Assembly (NCBI GenBank): GCA_021780095.1
Contig: JAJXZK010000024.1
Location: 1 to 7,731, forward strand
Origin: Acidobacteriota bacterium
GTDB taxonomy: Bacteria; Acidobacteriota; Terriglobia; Terriglobales; Acidobacteriaceae
Reading direction: 5' to 3'
Length of the DNA stretch: 7,731 bases
Part shown: positions 1-6,605 of the stretch, one piece after another
How positions within the stretch are numbered: the stretch's first letter is position 1
How the letters are laid out: each line of letters begins with the position of its first letter
Position numbers and translations under genes: made by a program
The notes under the pieces: model-generated
What the model was told of the DNA's origin: nothing
Databases searched by the model: none
What the model saw: only the letters and a program-made list of their open reading frames with translations

Positions 1-30
1 ATAGCGAAACTTAAAAGTCATTACCATCTC

Positions 31-36
31 AAGGAG
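31..36 (+). promoter_or_regulatory. Ribosome binding site deciding the TTG start of ndk
   Basis: AAGGAG lies 8 bases before TTG 45. This strong Shine-Dalgarno is what makes the non-ATG start credible. Confidence 0.8.
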
Positions 37-44
37 AATTTTCA

Positions 45-458
45 TTGCAACGTACGTTTAGCATCGTCAAGCCGGATGCGGTCCGCAAGGGTCAGACCGG
101 CGCCGTCCTCGCCATGATTGAGGCTGCGGGCTTCCGCCTGGTAGCCATCAAGCGCATCTCTATCAGCAAACAGCAGGCTGCAGGCTTTTATGCCGTCCAT
201 GCCCAGCGTCCGTTCTTCAATTCCCTGACGGACTTTATGTCTTCCGGCCCCATCTTCGTCATGGTGCTTGAAAAAGAAAGTGCCATCGCCGACCTGCGCA
301 AACTCATGGGTGCCACCAACCCCGCAAACGCGGAAGAAGGCACCATCCGCAAAAAGTTTGCCGGCAGCATTGAAGAAAATACGATTCACGGGTCGGATGG
401 AGAAGACACGGCCGCCTTTGAAATTGGCTATTTCTTCGCCGGCTACGAACTGGCATAA
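45..458 (+). CDS. ndk: Nucleoside diphosphate kinase
   Basis: Cytosolic enzyme that moves the gamma phosphate from ATP to other (d)NDPs through a phosphohistidine, balancing NTP pools. The 137-residue product has the family's usual length and opens with the typical [11 protein letters not shown] strand, where Lys9 of the KPD motif contacts phosphate. The active-site motif NTIHGSD lies at residues 112-118, with the phosphorylated histidine at His115. The Asn-Pro-Ala-Asn segment (residues 92-95) and the following RKKF match the nucleotide-binding part of the family. The start is TTG at 45. It is supported by a Shine-Dalgarno AAGGAG at 31-36 with 8 bases of spacing, and there is no in-frame ATG that would keep the first strand. 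It is a stand-alone gene here, convergent with the gene pair on the other strand, so the neighbours say nothing about its role. Confidence 0.97.
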   Translation: MQRTFSIVKPDAVRKGQTGAVLAMIEAAGFRLVAIKRISISKQQAAGFYAVHAQRPFFNSLTDFMSSGPIFVMVLEKESAIADLRKLMGATNPANAEEGTIRKKFAGSIEENTIHGSDGEDTAAFEIGYFFAGYELA

Positions 459-478
459 TCTCCCGACACAAGCGTGCG

Positions 479-507
479 ATCCGGCCTCCATCTGATGGAG
501 ACCGGAT
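479..507 (+). terminator. Hairpin downstream of ndk, possible terminator
   Basis: The left arm at 479-491 and right arm at 495-507 pair over 13 positions with a single C-A mismatch, closing a CTG loop. It begins 20 bases after the ndk stop codon. The T-run is short (TTTT at 516-519) and lies 8 bases past the stem, so it is a weak intrinsic terminator at best. It may instead be a 3'-end stabilising structure. Confidence 0.45.
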
Positions 508-611
508 TGTGTGCGTTTTGCCTATGCGAAAGGGTCAACCCAGCGGCCTGACGCGGCTCTGCGCAGTTTTGCGCTTCGATGCCGTTGATTGAAGTTTTAA
601 AGGGGGGGTAA

Positions 612-667
612 AAGCGGAAGGAATTGAGACTGGAGATAGGGGGGAGGGCCTAAATTCCAATCCGCTT
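612..667 (-). terminator. Inverted repeat beyond the minus-strand barrel gene, possible terminator
   Basis: AAGCGGA at 612-618 plus GGAATT at 620-625 are complementary to AATTCC at 653-658 plus TCCGCTT at 661-667. This gives two stem blocks with a small asymmetric internal loop around a roughly 27-base apical segment. Read on the minus strand, the stem ends in CGCTTTTA, a short U-run. It could end transcription coming from the barrel gene at 731. The apical part is G-rich on the plus strand (GGGGGG at 639-644, GGG at 646-648), and a further run of seven G lies at 602-608. Nothing else was found in the 459-730 gap. Confidence 0.3.
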
Positions 668-730
668 CTGATTGAGATATTGATTCGTACCCTACACAGG
701 TGTCAAAGTACCGAAGGACGAGCCCTTTGG

Positions 731-1627
731 TCACTTATGCAATGGGTTATGTAAGTGCCAATGTTTGCCACTCGATGCCGTCGATCCGCCGGAAGTATCC
801 AGGTGTCCCAGCCGGAAGATCGGACCCACGGAAAATCCAAAATTCTGCTGCGCCGTGCCGCCATAGCGCGTGACTAACAGCTCCGGTTGAGCACGAAACG
901 CGATTCGCGGAGTGTAGTTGTAATCGAACGTGCTGCCGATGGCGCTGGCAAAGGTCCATTGCGTTGCAAATAGGCCGATCGTCTGAACATTCAAGCCCGT
1001 AAGGTGAGCGGCGTCGAAGATGCCCCAGGCATTGCCAAACATCGCATGAAACGTGGCGGAAGCCTTGGCGCGGCGAAATACCCGATACTCCGGGCCCGCC
1101 ATAAAGTAATACTGCATGATACGCGGCCCTGTCACAGTGGGGTTGTTGTAGCAGGTGGTTTCAAAGGGCTGGCACGGTGGAATAGGCAGGCCACCGTTTG
1201 CGTTCGGAAACACGCCAGAGGTTCCGATGTACTCACGTGCGTCCGCCATCAGGCCCCAGTGCCACCCAAGCCAGTAACTCGCAGCGGCTTCCCATCCACC
1301 CATATTGGATCGTTGAAACAATGCTGGGCCTGCCAGAAAATTCGTATACCCTGCGCCGGCGTAGATGTCCCAACGGTGGTTGTAGTACACGTCCGGGCCA
1401 GAGGGTGGCGCTGGCGGAATGTAGTTCCCCGTGCTTACGTTGTGGTTCTGGGGATTGTTAATCGTCGGGGTTGTGCCGTTACCGTTGGCGGTGTCGCTGC
1501 TGCTGCTGGACTGGGACTGTGACTGCGCCAGCCCGAGCATGGATGTTGCCATGAAAACAGCGCACAAATACACTCCCAACTTCAGGCGGCGGACCACCTG
1601 AGGAGGAAGAAAGCAAAACAGATTCAT
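731..1627 (-). CDS. Predicted outer-membrane beta-barrel protein with signal peptide
   Basis: 298-residue exported protein of unassigned function. A classical signal peptide is visible: a basic n-region (Arg13, Arg14, Lys16), a hydrophobic core about residues 17-33, and a likely signal peptidase I cut after Ala34 (LGLA/QS). Next comes a low-complexity Ser/Gln/Asn/Pro linker up to about residue 75. After that, alternating aromatic and glycine strands begin at WDIYAGAGYTNF and run to FGFSVGPIFRLG, the pattern of a small 8-stranded-type barrel. Two cysteines in the segment PPCQPFETTC could form a disulfide-closed loop. The tail after the last strand is His-rich (HWHLHNPLHK) and does not end in the usual aromatic residue. 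ATG 1627 was chosen because GGAG sits 6 bases upstream and the signal peptide then begins properly. The frame is open further, to a TTG at 1693, but that would bury the signal peptide. It lies 71 bases after kdsB and is probably co-transcribed with it. Confidence 0.75.
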   Translation of the reverse strand: MNLFCFLPPQVVRRLKLGVYLCAVFMATSMLGLAQSQSQSSSSSDTANGNGTTPTINNPQNHNVSTGNYIPPAPPSGPDVYYNHRWDIYAGAGYTNFLAGPALFQRSNMGGWEAAASYWLGWHWGLMADAREYIGTSGVFPNANGGLPIPPCQPFETTCYNNPTVTGPRIMQYYFMAGPEYRVFRRAKASATFHAMFGNAWGIFDAAHLTGLNVQTIGLFATQWTFASAIGSTFDYNYTPRIAFRAQPELLVTRYGGTAQQNFGFSVGPIFRLGHLDTSGGSTASSGKHWHLHNPLHK

Positions 1628-1698
1628 CCTGATCTCCAGCATGTAGTGTATCGGAACCGCTCGGTTTCGTCTGGTGGGGGAGACGACGGGCAAATCCT

Positions 1699-2499
1699 TC
1701 AGGGCGCATTCCGTTGGCGCTCCCGGTGGCGCAACAGTGCCGCCGCCGTCTCCAGGTCGGGTTCGGTGTCGACCCCGATCGTGTCGTGCTCCACCGCCTG
1801 GACGTGAATGGCTATTCCGTTTTCGAGCAGCCGCAATTGCTCCAGCCGTTCGACCGCCTCCAACTGGCTACTCGGCAGGTCAGGGAAGCGACCGAGGATA
1901 AGGTTCCGATACGCGTACAGTCCCAGGTGTTTCCAATACGGAATGGCGCTCCCGGCGTTCCCGTCGCGATCGAACGGAATGGTCGACCGCGAAAAATACA
2001 GCGCCCTGTCCTCGTGATCGACGACTACCTTCACGACGTTAGGATTGCCGATCTCCTCCGCTGGACATCGTGTCCGCAGCGTGGAAACATTCACGTCAGC
2101 GCGTTCAAAGGGAAGCAGAAGCGCGCGGAAATGTTCCGCCCGCAGTAGCGGTTCGTCCCCCTGAATGTTGACGAAAATATCATTCGACTGGTCGCGGCCA
2201 TCTTCTCGGCCAAGTTGTTGGGCCACCGCGTGGACGCGGTCAGTTCCACTGGCCAACTCTGAGGCCGTCATCCGCCACTCCCAACCCTCCGCCCGGCAAA
2301 GGTCAGCCACTTCTTTCGCATCGGTAGCAACGATCAGGCGATCGAATACGCCTGCGCTGGACGCAGCTTGATGCACCCACGCCAGCATCGGCCTGCCTGC
2401 GATCTCTCGCAGGATCTTGCGCGGCAAACGGGTTGAAGCCAGGCGCGCCGGAATTACGCCAATCACCTGCGGGCCAATCAAGTTGGAAGATGCGGACAT
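1699..2499 (-). CDS. kdsB: 3-deoxy-manno-octulosonate cytidylyltransferase (CMP-Kdo synthetase)
   Basis: Cytosolic enzyme that activates Kdo with CTP to give CMP-Kdo and pyrophosphate, the sugar donor for the LPS inner core. The product is 266 residues, slightly longer than the usual ~250. The CTP-binding signature PARLASTRLPRK lies at residues 17-28. The metal- and nucleotide-binding NIQGDEPL lies at 111-118 (Asp115). The sugar-binding segment SRSTIPF lies at 170-176, followed by KHLGLYAY at 190-197. The C-terminal metal motif is GVDTEPDLE at 242-250, where the common form is GVDTPEDLE, so E and P are swapped while Asp244 is kept. The ATG at 2499 has no clear Shine-Dalgarno, and the first ten residues are not part of the conserved fold. 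It is the first gene of a minus-strand pair with the downstream barrel protein, which fits an envelope theme. It implies an LPS-bearing organism. Confidence 0.95.
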   Translation of the reverse strand: MSASSNLIGPQVIGVIPARLASTRLPRKILREIAGRPMLAWVHQAASSAGVFDRLIVATDAKEVADLCRAEGWEWRMTASELASGTDRVHAVAQQLGREDGRDQSNDIFVNIQGDEPLLRAEHFRALLLPFERADVNVSTLRTRCPAEEIGNPNVVKVVVDHEDRALYFSRSTIPFDRDGNAGSAIPYWKHLGLYAYRNLILGRFPDLPSSQLEAVERLEQLRLLENGIAIHVQAVEHDTIGVDTEPDLETAAALLRHRERQRNAP

Positions 2500-2740
2500 G
2501 CAAATCTGAGTCTAATGCAAATTCTTTCCACCAAAAATTGGGACGCACAGCTCGTCGGGCAAGATAGCGACCTCCGACTTTCCTGGATGGAGAACTTCTG
2601 TTCCAACATTTTGCTGCGCTGCGCTCCCGAATGCTACCCTGTTAGCAGCGTGCCCGGTTAGTTCGCAATGTCGTCCATGCAGATGTTCGCAAGTGGCTTG
2701 CCGGCTGTTGGTGTATCAAATAGCGACGCAGCGGGCCCAA

Positions 2741-2768
2741 TGGACGATGAATTCACGGCCTCGATAAA
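2741..2768 (+). promoter_or_regulatory. Possible promoter of the tRNA gene
   Basis: TGGACG (2741-2746) and GATAAA (2763-2768), 16 bases apart, each match four of six sigma-70 consensus positions. They would start transcription a few bases before the tRNA. The rest of 2500-2783 shows no gene, and no promoter for kdsB could be called on the other strand. Confidence 0.3.
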
Positions 2769-2783
2769 TCTTCACTCCAAATT

Positions 2784-2860
2784 GGCGGCGTAGCTCAGAT
2801 GGTTAGAGCGACGGACTCATAACCCGTAGGTCAGTGGTTCGATTCCACTCGCCGCCACCA
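2784..2860 (+). tRNA. tRNA-Met (CAT), elongator type, CCA encoded
   Basis: The full cloverleaf can be drawn. The acceptor GGCGGCG (2784-2790) pairs with CGCCGCC (2850-2856), followed by discriminator A and an encoded CCA (2858-2860). The D stem is GCTC/GAGC. The T stem AGTGG/CCACT closes the loop TTCGATT. The anticodon loop CTCATAA puts CAT at 2818-2820. The first base pair is a normal G1-C72, so this is not the initiator, which has a mismatch there. The anticodon stem ACGGA/CCCGT has an A-C opposition next to the loop (positions 31 and 39). A CAT anticodon could also belong to the lysidine-modified tRNA-Ile. Elongator Met is preferred on overall resemblance, but this is not certain. Confidence 0.92.
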
Positions 2861-2947
2861 AAAAATCAATACCATTCGCGGATCTCAAAACCCGCAATCA
2901 TCTCCATCACCGACCCAACTCTTCTCCGGTTTAAGATGGGGACTACG

Positions 2948-4543
2948 ATGCTGCCCACACCCAACACGCTATTGCTGCTGGTCGATGGATCGTCTCAGCG
3001 TGAGGCAGTCATGGCTCACTCCCCCTTCACAATTGGTCGTTCTCCCGATCGCGACCTGGTTCTTCCATATCCCTACATCTCGCGCAATCACGCCGAAATT
3101 CTGTACGAAGGGGGCCAGTTCCACCTGGTCGACTGCGGCAGCAAGAGCGGCAGCTACATCAATGGCAGGCGCGTCGAGCGCCAGACATTGATGCCGAACG
3201 ACGTCATCCGTCTAGGCACGCTGCAGGGGCCATTCCTGCGGTTTGGCAAGGCGGAGGATACAACCTCCGTCCTCAGCGACCTGCTGCATCGCGAACAACC
3301 GACATCGGACCTGGAAAAACTCAGCTGGTTTCTCGATGCGGCGCGCAAGCTGAATATGGTGGGTGCCGTCCACGAGATTCTCATCTCGCTGCTTGAAACC
3401 ACCATGCACCTCACTGAGGTCGAACGCGGTTATGTCTTCCTGAAAGATTCGACCGGCAATTTGCATCTGGCGGTTGGCCGAAACATTCAGATGGAACCGC
3501 TGGAGGACGACTCGACCGTCTCGCATTCCGCTATTCAACAGGCGATTCACAGCGCATCCGAGTTCATCGTGACCGACACGCTTTCCGGCGCTGCGGGATC
3601 TCCGTCGGCAAGCATCGTGGCCCAGAGCCTTCGCACCGTCATCTGCATCCCGCTGCGCAAGCGCTCTGTGGACCCTGACTCTCCCCTCGCGGAAATTCTC
3701 GGGATTCTCTACCTTGACAGCCGCCAGCAACGGCAAAGACTGATGCGCGTCGACAGCGATTTATTAAGGACCATCGCAATGGAAGCGGCAGTGTTGGTCG
3801 AAAATGCATCTCTCGCCAGCGCTGAGGAATCCGCGCGCCGGTATCGCGAAGAGTTGGGCATCGCGGCTGCAATCCAGCAAGGTCTCATGATGGTGAGAAT
3901 TCCGGAGCTGTCCTATGCGCGCGTTCTCGCTCATAGCATTCCCTGCAAGGAAATTGGCGGCGATTTCTACGATGTCATCGCCACCGACACCGCGCTTTAT
4001 GTCGTTGTCGCCGACATTTCAGGAAAAGGAGTTTCCGCCGCCCTACTGGCCTCTACGCTGCAGGGGCTGGTGCATGCACAGGTGCTGGCCGGGCTGTCGC
4101 TGCCGCAGATAGCCATGTTCTCGAACAAATACATCTGCGAGAAGTCGATTTCAAAATATGCCACCTTAATCCTGTTGAAGCTGACGCCGGATGGCTCTCT
4201 GGAATATCTCAACTGCGGGCACGTGCAGCCCTTGCGCCACCGAACTGGCGAAATTGCAGCTCTCGCAAACGGGAATCTACCGGTGGGGTTGATGCCCGAC
4301 GCCGTCTATAAATCAGAGATGATTCGCGTCGAACCCGGCGAGCGGATAATTGTCTTCACCGACGGCGTTACCGAAGCAGAAGATCCGGCGGGAGAGTTTT
4401 TTGGCGATGCGCGACTTGAATCTTCCGTGGTGGGGGGCGGCAGCATTCAGGAAATCTTCCACCAGGTGCAGCGCTTTATGGATACCGCCCCAGCGGCCGA
4501 CGATTGCACCGTCCTTGAGGTCTGCTACGGGCGATGTCAGTGA
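2948..4543 (+). CDS. FHA-GAF-SpoIIE (PP2C-type) serine/threonine phosphatase
   Basis: 531-residue cytosolic signalling protein with no membrane segment. Residues about 8-100 form an FHA domain, a phosphothreonine-binding module, with Gly30-Arg31, the SRNHAE motif at 45-50 and NGR at 72-74. Residues about 125-288 fit a GAF sensor domain. A helical linker EELGIAAAIQQGLM (301-314) is typical of the segment before SpoIIE/RsbU phosphatases. The PP2C-like domain follows: EIGGDFYD at 335-342 (Asp339), VADISGKG at 354-361 (Asp356), CGHVQP at 423-428, FTDGVTEAED at 470-479 (Asp472) and DDCT at 518-521. The metal-binding aspartates are thus kept and activity is expected. ATG 2948 has GGGGA 5 bases upstream. 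ATG 2936 in the same frame is possible, and the frame is open back into the tRNA, which is not coding. It heads the five-gene plus-strand run, and its stop lies close to the next gene. By family it would remove phosphate from Ser/Thr of a partner protein; the partner is unknown. Confidence 0.9.
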   Translation: MLPTPNTLLLLVDGSSQREAVMAHSPFTIGRSPDRDLVLPYPYISRNHAEILYEGGQFHLVDCGSKSGSYINGRRVERQTLMPNDVIRLGTLQGPFLRFGKAEDTTSVLSDLLHREQPTSDLEKLSWFLDAARKLNMVGAVHEILISLLETTMHLTEVERGYVFLKDSTGNLHLAVGRNIQMEPLEDDSTVSHSAIQQAIHSASEFIVTDTLSGAAGSPSASIVAQSLRTVICIPLRKRSVDPDSPLAEILGILYLDSRQQRQRLMRVDSDLLRTIAMEAAVLVENASLASAEESARRYREELGIAAAIQQGLMMVRIPELSYARVLAHSIPCKEIGGDFYDVIATDTALYVVVADISGKGVSAALLASTLQGLVHAQVLAGLSLPQIAMFSNKYICEKSISKYATLILLKLTPDGSLEYLNCGHVQPLRHRTGEIAALANGNLPVGLMPDAVYKSEMIRVEPGERIIVFTDGVTEAEDPAGEFFGDARLESSVVGGGSIQEIFHQVQRFMDTAPAADDCTVLEVCYGRCQ

Positions 4544-4555
4544 CACCCGCGCAAG

Positions 4556-6241
4556 TTGCCAAACTCAAATTCGCCGCAATGCCTCATCTGTGCTCTCGAC
4601 ATCGGCATGCGTGACCCCATGGGGAAGGAATCCTCGAACCGCCCGACGGAGGAACCCCGACTACTCGTCCTCGGGTATCGCGGCACGCTTCGATCATCGC
4701 GCAGCGAGAACCTGCCGCCTGCAATGGAAACGCTGCTGGAGCCGTGGCTCGCGAAGGCAAGGTATTGGCTGAACCAGCGGGTTCCTCAGCCCCACCGCAC
4801 ATTCCAGGACGAGCCCGTTCCTCTGGACTCTATCCTTCCGATCCTCAAAGAGAGGCTGATTGGCATTTTTACCCAGGTTCTCGGCGCCATCGGCAATGAG
4901 GCCGGCGAACCATCTGCGACGAACATCTATCGCGAATTCCCGCTGCTGCCATCACTGATCCGGGGTGCAATTTCGGAGTGGGTCGCGGCCATCGCTACAT
5001 TTCTTCAGCGGCTGCATCGAGATGAACCATGGTTAGCCGCCGGTCTGCAGCCTAGCGGGTTGCCCCCGATCCAATCCATCTCCGGAACCGCGTCGGACGC
5101 ACACGCCGGCGGTCATGCCGTGCTGCGCGTCTGCTTCCAGGGAGGCCGCTGCCTGTATTACAAGCCGCGCCCACTCACCGGGGAGTGGCTCTGGCAAACC
5201 CTGCTCGACGCCATCGCTCGCATCGATCCGCAAGTGCAGCTGCCAGCTGCCCGCGTGTTCACAGGCGACGCTACGAGTCGCTACGGTTGGGCTGAATCGG
5301 TGTTTCCGGAAGAGAACTTCTTCTCCAATACCTCAGACCCCAGGCCTCCGGCCGCGGTCGATTATTGGCATGCCGCCGGAGCCATTCTTTGCCTTGCGCA
5401 ACATACCCGTCTGACCGACCTGCACCTTGGGAATATTGTCGCCACTCCCTCAGGGCCAGCCGTTGCCGACGCTGAATGTTTTGCCACCCCGCTCCTTCGT
5501 CAGCTTCTCGACAATACACCCTCGCAACAGGCCCTCGTCGCCGGTTCAGTGGAAGCGATCCTCAGCACCGGACTGCTACCCCACAAACAAGATTCCGATC
5601 TGCCGGATGTCTCCGGCTTGTTTGGACACGCCGCACCCGTCTCGGGCGTCAGGCTTCCAGCATGGTCGCTCTCTCCAGGCGGCCGTTATCAACTCACTTC
5701 CGTCGGCGCGGAACTTGTCGCCCATGGCAACGTACCCACCCAGACCACTCCCATTGTGGTCCTGCCGCAAATGTTGAGCGGCTACCGTCATGCCGCCGAG
5801 CTACTGATCCGTGCCCGCAAAACACTCCTCGCGCCGGATTCGCAATGGCGTTCGGTCCTTGAGAAACTGCACGCCCCCCGCATCGTGCTTCGCGACACCG
5901 TTACCTATGGTTGCCTGCTCAGCCGGTCGCTCGAGCCACAATATTTGCGCTCCTGCTACCGTCGACGGAACGTCCTTCTTGCCGAGCTTCAATCCCATTC
6001 TCGACAGAGCCTCCCTGCGGCTCTTTTGCGTGCTGAACTCGCCGCAATCCTGCAACTTCACATTCCTCGCCTGACTATTTTGCCCGGCAGCCTTACCCTC
6101 GCAACCGGTTGCGGACGCGCGATTGCCCGCAGGTTCACCGCCTTGACTCCGCCTCAATCCCTCCTCCCGTCGATCGAAACACTATCATCCGAAAGCATCG
6201 ATAACCTTCATGTTCCTGCGCTGTTAGCGGCCATGTTGTAG
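4556..6241 (+). CDS. Stand-alone LanM-type lanthipeptide dehydratase domain (DUF4135), no cyclase
   Basis: In LanM enzymes this domain phosphorylates Ser/Thr of a peptide with ATP and then eliminates phosphate, giving Dha/Dhb. Numbered from TTG 4556 (561 residues), the landmarks are: EFPLLPSLIRGAISEWVAA (127-145) and FLQRLHRD (149-156), which match the helical lead-in; SDAHAGGHAV at 180-189 (Asp181, His183; usual form GDxHxGGRxV); YYKPRPL at 201-207 (Lys203); YGWAESV at 243-249; TDLHLGNIVA at 287-296 (Asp288, His290, Asn293); ADAECF at 304-309 (Asp305, Glu307); and PRIVLRDTVTY at 441-451, whose Arg442 and Thr448 have the spacing of the elimination pair in LanM. The family's DIPxF appears as HIPRL (502-506). 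The protein ends where LanC would begin (full LanM is about 900-1000 residues), so the Zn-binding cyclase is missing. The start is uncertain: TTG 4556, ATG 4607 and ATG 4619 all lack a good Shine-Dalgarno, and the recognisable fold begins near residue 52. Confidence 0.85.
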   Translation: MPNSNSPQCLICALDIGMRDPMGKESSNRPTEEPRLLVLGYRGTLRSSRSENLPPAMETLLEPWLAKARYWLNQRVPQPHRTFQDEPVPLDSILPILKERLIGIFTQVLGAIGNEAGEPSATNIYREFPLLPSLIRGAISEWVAAIATFLQRLHRDEPWLAAGLQPSGLPPIQSISGTASDAHAGGHAVLRVCFQGGRCLYYKPRPLTGEWLWQTLLDAIARIDPQVQLPAARVFTGDATSRYGWAESVFPEENFFSNTSDPRPPAAVDYWHAAGAILCLAQHTRLTDLHLGNIVATPSGPAVADAECFATPLLRQLLDNTPSQQALVAGSVEAILSTGLLPHKQDSDLPDVSGLFGHAAPVSGVRLPAWSLSPGGRYQLTSVGAELVAHGNVPTQTTPIVVLPQMLSGYRHAAELLIRARKTLLAPDSQWRSVLEKLHAPRIVLRDTVTYGCLLSRSLEPQYLRSCYRRRNVLLAELQSHSRQSLPAALLRAELAAILQLHIPRLTILPGSLTLATGCGRAIARRFTALTPPQSLLPSIETLSSESIDNLHVPALLAAML

Positions 6242-6253
6242 CCTCGGTGGTCC

Positions 6254-6272
6254 CGAATCATCCCATGATTTG
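6254..6272. repeat. Short inverted repeat in the gap before the small peptide gene
   Basis: AATCAT (6256-6261), a CCC spacer, then ATGATT (6265-6270). The match extends by one G-T and one C-G pair to 8 pairs in RNA. It lies 12 bases after the dehydratase stop in the longest gap of this gene run (6242-6344). It could be an operator half-site pair or a small mRNA hairpin. No T-run follows, so it is not an intrinsic terminator. Confidence 0.3.
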
Positions 6273-6317
6273 TGTGCTAACATTCGGATGTGTTGGGAGC
6301 GTCATCATGGTCTCGGA

Positions 6318-6339
6318 CCTCTCAACAACCTTGAGAGGA
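6318..6339 (+). promoter_or_regulatory. Hairpin enclosing the Shine-Dalgarno of the small peptide gene
   Basis: CCTCTCAA (6318-6325) and TTGAGAGG (6331-6338) are perfectly complementary over 8 bases around a 5-base loop. The Shine-Dalgarno GAGAGGA (6333-6339), 5 bases before ATG 6345, forms the 3' arm almost exactly. In mRNA this would hide the ribosome site, suggesting control of peptide translation or coupling to an unseen factor. The pairing is seen directly; the regulatory role is inferred. Confidence 0.5.
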
Positions 6340-6344
6340 CTGCA

Positions 6345-6548
6345 ATGACTAACGTAGAGAGGCTTCAACAAGCTGGATTGGTTCAAATTCACCACCCCCT
6401 CACAGATGACGAAATTCAAAGTGTCAATGCACTCAACGCAGCGGAAATTGACGCACTCATTTCAGTGCGCGCCAAGCTCGGCGATGCCTTTTTCCAGCGC
6501 AAGGTAAAAGACGGCGATTCCCATCGCATGGGAACTGTAATGCTCTAA
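6345..6548 (+). CDS. Small peptide, candidate RiPP precursor without cysteine
   Basis: A 67-residue product of no recognised function, placed between the LanM-type dehydratase and the haem-oxygenase-like enzyme. The ATG at 6345 is fixed by a strong Shine-Dalgarno, GAGAGGA, 5 bases upstream. The frame is open further upstream (TTG 6270) but without ribosome site support. Residues 1-50 look like a leader: acidic, mostly helical, with LTDDEI (19-24) and AAEIDALISVRAKLGDAFF (32-50) forming amphipathic helices. The C-terminal stretch from Gln51 (QRKVKDGDSHRMGTVML) is basic and polar, with Ser59 and Thr64 as the only hydroxyl residues available to a dehydratase there. There is no Cys anywhere, so a lanthionine ring cannot form within this peptide, and no GG-type cleavage site is seen. 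The helical pattern recalls, from memory, short leader-like proteins found in RiPP clusters; this is unverified. It could instead be a small regulatory or partner protein. The reading frame itself is well supported, the precursor role moderately. Confidence 0.7.
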   Translation: MTNVERLQQAGLVQIHHPLTDDEIQSVNALNAAEIDALISVRAKLGDAFFQRKVKDGDSHRMGTVML

Positions 6549-6605
6549 CTCAGAGCTCGCAGTCGGCAAGGTTCCGGGGAGAGCCATGGTCGCAGGGGAG
6601 ACGGG

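Noticed and set aside
1004..1522. 172-residue plus-strand open frame
   Set aside because: Shadow of the minus-strand barrel gene; basic, Val/Arg-rich composition with no recognisable domain.
1490..1530. Short tandem-like CTG/GACTGG repeats as a microsatellite or mobile-element scar
   Set aside because: They encode the Ser/Gln linker after the signal peptide of the barrel protein and have no flanking duplications.
1628..1693. Extending the barrel protein to the TTG at 1693
   Set aside because: It would put 22 residues before a clear signal peptide, while ATG 1627 has GGAG at proper spacing.
2834..2947. Extending the phosphatase frame upstream to 2834
   Set aside because: This lies inside the 3' half of the tRNA gene and has no ribosome site; the FHA fold starts after ATG 2948.
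4556..6241. Reading the dehydratase as an ordinary aminoglycoside-type or Hanks kinase
   Set aside because: DLHLGN and DAE resemble kinase loops, but the SDAHAGG, YKPR, YGWAE and RIVLRDT motifs in this order fit the LanM dehydratase domain instead.
6270..6344. Longer form of the small peptide (92 residues, with two Cys) from TTG 6270
   Set aside because: No Shine-Dalgarno upstream, whereas ATG 6345 has a strong one; the Cys would be in the leader end, not a core.
6318..6344. Reading the hairpin before the small peptide gene as a terminator
   Set aside because: No T-run follows the stem; the 3' arm is the ribosome site of the next gene.
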